This document shows positions 5,745 to 7,023 of a stretch of 7,023 nucleotides of DNA, piece by piece. The position numbers were made by a program, and so were the translations under genes. The stretch spans positions 1-7,023 of the forward strand of contig JAGBGL010000180.1 of assembly GCA_017936025.1 (NCBI GenBank), given 5' to 3'. The stretch is from Bacillota bacterium (lineage in GTDB: Bacteria; Bacillota; Clostridia; Peptostreptococcales; Anaerovoracaceae). Each line of letters opens with the position of its first letter. Position 1 is the first letter of the stretch. Below the pieces are notes generated by a model. The model had not been told where the DNA came from. It saw only the letters and a list, made by a program, of their open reading frames with translations, and ran no database searches.

Positions 5745-5762
5745 CTGCTTTGTTCAAAGTAG
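5745..5762 (+). other. Small hairpin after the lipoprotein stop
   Basis: CTGCTTT (5745-5751) pairs with AAAGTAG (5756-5762), with one G-U pair and a four-base loop. Only TTT follows. It may assist the stronger terminator just downstream or protect the mRNA end. Confidence 0.4.
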
Positions 5763-5769
5763 TTTAGAC

Positions 5770-5798
5770 AAAAAGCGGCCCCGCAAGTGCGGGGCCGT
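5770..5798. terminator. Strong terminator between converging lipoprotein and LysR genes
   Basis: CGGCCCCGC (5776-5784) and GCGGGGCCG (5789-5797) form a perfect nine-base-pair GC-rich stem with loop AAGT. On the minus strand the stem is followed by C and TTTTTG, a textbook rho-independent terminator seven bases beyond the LysR stop. On the plus strand GTTATATT follows, so it should also stop the lipoprotein transcript, though less strongly. Confidence 0.92.
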
Positions 5799-5804
5799 GT
5801 TATA

Positions 5805-6695
5805 TTATTCTACACCGTAATATTCTCTTAAAATCTGCAGGAAAAGTTCCATTGCAGGGCTGCGCCACTTGTTGCGGTTGAACGCGTAGATGGCAGTCAG
5901 TTCGTTGCCCGGCATTTCTGTTGCCAGTTCGATCAGCATGTCTTTATCCAGTTCTTTCTGCACTGTGAACTTTGGCAGCAGAGAAACTCCCAGATTACTC
6001 ATAACACTCTGCTTGATTGACTCGATGCTCCACAGCTCCAGGTCGGAAGCCAGCGTGATCTCGCGGTTTTCCAGGTATCTGTTGAACATTTTCAGGTACG
6101 GAGCGTTCGGGTCGTTCTGGATATGGCATACGGATTTCATCTGGCTTGGAGTGATGAAGTCACGTTCGGCCTCGTCCAGTTCAGGTGAAGCAACCAGGGC
6201 CATCGGGAATGTACCGAATTCATGGAATTCGATGTTGGAAGGATACTTGCGGACATCATAATGGATGCCGATGTCGATCGTTCCCTTCAGCAGTTCTTCA
6301 TGCACCCGGAAGCAGTTCTTTACCTGGATCGCCAGTTTTACTTTCGGCGCCAGTTCTTTGAACTTTTTAAAGACCGGCTGCAGCTGGTATGTAACGAGTG
6401 TTTCCGGCAGAGCGACTTTCAGAGTACCCTGCATGTCTTTGCCTTGCTTTTTGAACGTCAACAGTTCTTCAGCTGCCGCGATTACATTGTCTATCAAAGG
6501 TATGAGTCTTTCGCCTTCCTGGGTAAGAGCCATCTTGTTACCGCGTTTTTCAAAAATCTGAACGTCCAGCTCTGCTTCCAGCTGTTTTACCTGGAAGGTG
6601 ATAGTGGACTGGGCATAGTTCAGCGCCTTTGATGCATTAAGATAGCTGCCTGTCTCAATGATTTTTTTAACCGTGTAAAGGGATTTTAGTTCCAT
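5805..6695 (-). CDS. LysR-family transcriptional regulator
   Basis: The 296-residue product has the classic LysR length and layout. An N-terminal winged helix-turn-helix (about 1-60) carries the family motif around GSYLNASKALNYAQSTITFQ (17-36) and LEAELDVQIFEKRG. A linker helix (to about 88) leads to a periplasmic-binding-protein-like effector domain starting at GTLKVALPETL (90-100). It most likely binds DNA as a tetramer and responds to a small molecule; the effector cannot be read from sequence. The ATG lies seven bases after AGGAGG (6703-6708, minus strand). LysR genes usually regulate a divergent neighbour; here the divergent side holds a palindrome with a promoter, then an insertion sequence. 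The gene ends at a strong terminator. Confidence 0.93.
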   Translation of the reverse strand: MELKSLYTVKKIIETGSYLNASKALNYAQSTITFQVKQLEAELDVQIFEKRGNKMALTQEGERLIPLIDNVIAAAEELLTFKKQGKDMQGTLKVALPETLVTYQLQPVFKKFKELAPKVKLAIQVKNCFRVHEELLKGTIDIGIHYDVRKYPSNIEFHEFGTFPMALVASPELDEAERDFITPSQMKSVCHIQNDPNAPYLKMFNRYLENREITLASDLELWSIESIKQSVMSNLGVSLLPKFTVQKELDKDMLIELATEMPGNELTAIYAFNRNKWRSPAMELFLQILREYYGVE

Positions 6696-6749
6696 GATGT
6701 TACCTCCTGGATTGCGGGGGTGAGATTCGGGTCAGGTTTATATTCAGCC

Positions 6750-6778
6750 ATTTTGAACAAATGTATCGAAACGTTCAA
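6750..6778 (-). promoter_or_regulatory. Candidate promoter of the LysR gene
   Basis: On the minus strand TTGAAC (6773-6778) and CAAAAT (6750-6755) are 17 bases apart. The -35 is the left half of the palindrome 6772-6786, so a regulator bound there would control it. A start near 6743 gives a leader of about 48 bases. The -10 is weak. Confidence 0.4.
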
Positions 6779-6786
6779 TTTGAACG
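6772..6786. promoter_or_regulatory. Perfect palindrome, likely LysR operator
   Basis: CGTTCAA-T-TTGAACG is a perfect 15-base inverted repeat. An extra TTGAAC half-site lies at 6753-6758, and an outer imperfect repeat pairs ATCGA (6765-6769) with TCGAT (6791-6795). It lies 76 bases upstream of the LysR start codon, where LysR proteins typically bind. Binding by this LysR is an inference. Confidence 0.6.
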
Positions 6787-6808
6787 AAACTCGATTTGCG
6801 TTTATAAT
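6780..6808 (+). promoter_or_regulatory. Rightward promoter divergent from LysR
   Basis: TTGAAC (6780-6785) and a perfect TATAAT (6803-6808) are separated by 17 bases. The -35 is the right half of the palindrome. Transcription would run toward the insertion sequence; no gene start follows before the IS end, so its original target appears displaced. Confidence 0.65.
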
Positions 6809-6823
6809 ATCATAAAGAGTTGA

Positions 6824-6837
6824 AACCCGCAAGGGTT
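6824..6837 (+). other. Leader hairpin with GCAA loop downstream of the rightward promoter
   Basis: AACCC (6824-6828) and GGGTT (6833-6837) enclose the loop GCAA, a stable GNRA-type tetraloop. It would begin about 10 bases into the transcript from the rightward promoter. GCGGTT (6839-6844) could compete for the left arm with one bulge. No U tract follows, so it is probably a 5' stabilising structure or a chance one. Confidence 0.35.
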
Positions 6838-6890
6838 AGCGGTTCGTTTATATATAGAAATAAAAGGCAGTCTCCATTCCTGTGATATGT

Positions 6891-6929
6891 ACCCCCTTTA
6901 CTGGACAAAAACCAGTAGAGGGGGTTTTT
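6891..6929 (+). terminator. Terminator-like hairpin at the IS tip
   Basis: The 14 bases 6891-6904 pair with 6912-6925, with a single G-U pair, around a seven-base loop ACAAAAA, and four more T follow (6926-6929). It would stop transcripts entering from outside the element. Its right arm also contains the purine-rich stretch AGAGGGGG (6917-6924), seven bases before the OrfA ATG, so read-through mRNA would hide the ribosome site. Confidence 0.8.
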
Positions 6930-6931
6930 CT

Positions 6932-7023
6932 ATGCGTTACAGTTATGAATTTAAGAGAAACTGTGTTGACCTTTACCGTCATGGTCAGTGGCCGGAAACA
7001 CCAGATGGTGTCAAAGAGCATAC
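6932..7023 (+). CDS. IS3-family transposase OrfA, N-terminal fragment
   Basis: Only the first 30 codons are present; the frame runs off the window end. The protein starts MRYSYEFKRNCVDLYRHGQW followed by PETPDGVKEH. The opening YSYEFKxxCVxLYxxGxWPxTPDG is the start of the helix-turn-helix OrfA of IS3-family (IS150-like) transposases as I recall them. OrfA binds the element ends and is usually joined to the DDE domain of OrfB by programmed frameshift; neither can be checked here. The ribosome site AGAGGGGG (6917-6924) lies within the terminal hairpin. Whether the full element is intact is unknown. Confidence 0.75.
   Translation, partial: MRYSYEFKRNCVDLYRHGQWPETPDGVKEH

Larger units (their letters stand above)
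6883..7023 (+). mobile_element. IS3-family insertion sequence, left end (cut by window edge)
   Basis: The terminal sequence begins TG and runs into ACCCCCTTTACTGGACA, resembling the inverted-repeat ends of IS3-family (IS150-like) elements. It is followed at once by a reading frame typical of their OrfA. The outer boundary is uncertain: TG occurs at 6881, 6883 and 6889. The right end and target-site duplication lie outside the window. Confidence 0.75.

Overview
The window looks like a chromosomal segment from an anaerobic, low-to-mid GC Bacillota (Clostridia-like) bacterium. The grounds are strong AGGAGG-type ribosome sites at nearly every gene, short operons, a Nim-like flavin protein, a LuxR regulator fused to a large membrane domain (a type common in gut anaerobes), and a lipoprotein with a Gram-positive style signal. 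The exact family is an inference; nothing here fixes the genus.

Layout, left to right. (1) 23-496 (+): a Nim/pyridoxamine-phosphate-oxidase-like protein, followed by an intergenic stretch (497-653) of several TTATCG/CGATAA hairpins including a bidirectional terminator. (2) 654-1526 (-) NudC-type NAD(H) diphosphatase and 1610-2980 (-) a membrane-anchored LuxR-type regulator, same direction, 83 bases apart with no clear terminator between. (3) 2981-3130: divergent regulatory region with a perfect GC-rich inverted repeat next to a candidate promoter of the LuxR gene. (4) 3131-5037 (+): a tight four-gene operon (gaps of 13, 11 and 5 bases) in which every product is a cysteine-paired zinc-ribbon protein, 52 Cys in 622 residues by my count. 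A fifth gene, 5126-5743 (+), a methionine-rich lipoprotein, follows after an 88-base gap holding a hairpin. (5) A strong terminator (5776-5797) shared with the convergent LysR regulator gene 5805-6695 (-). (6) 6696-6882: LysR upstream region, with a perfect 15-base palindrome supplying the -35 hexamers of two divergent promoters. (7) About 6883-7023: the left end of an IS3-family insertion sequence, with a 14-bp terminator-like hairpin at its tip and the first 30 codons of its OrfA.

The most interesting unit is the zinc-ribbon operon. Gene 1 (3131-3442) is a reduced paralogue of the N-terminal half of gene 4, and genes 2 and 4 share near-identical ribbon modules, so the locus seems to have grown by internal duplication. 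Its function is not recognisable from sequence; a multi-protein zinc-ribbon assembly coupled to a surface lipoprotein is a hypothesis only. The second point of interest is the right edge, where an IS element with built-in read-through protection sits between a LysR-type divergent promoter and whatever gene that promoter used to drive.
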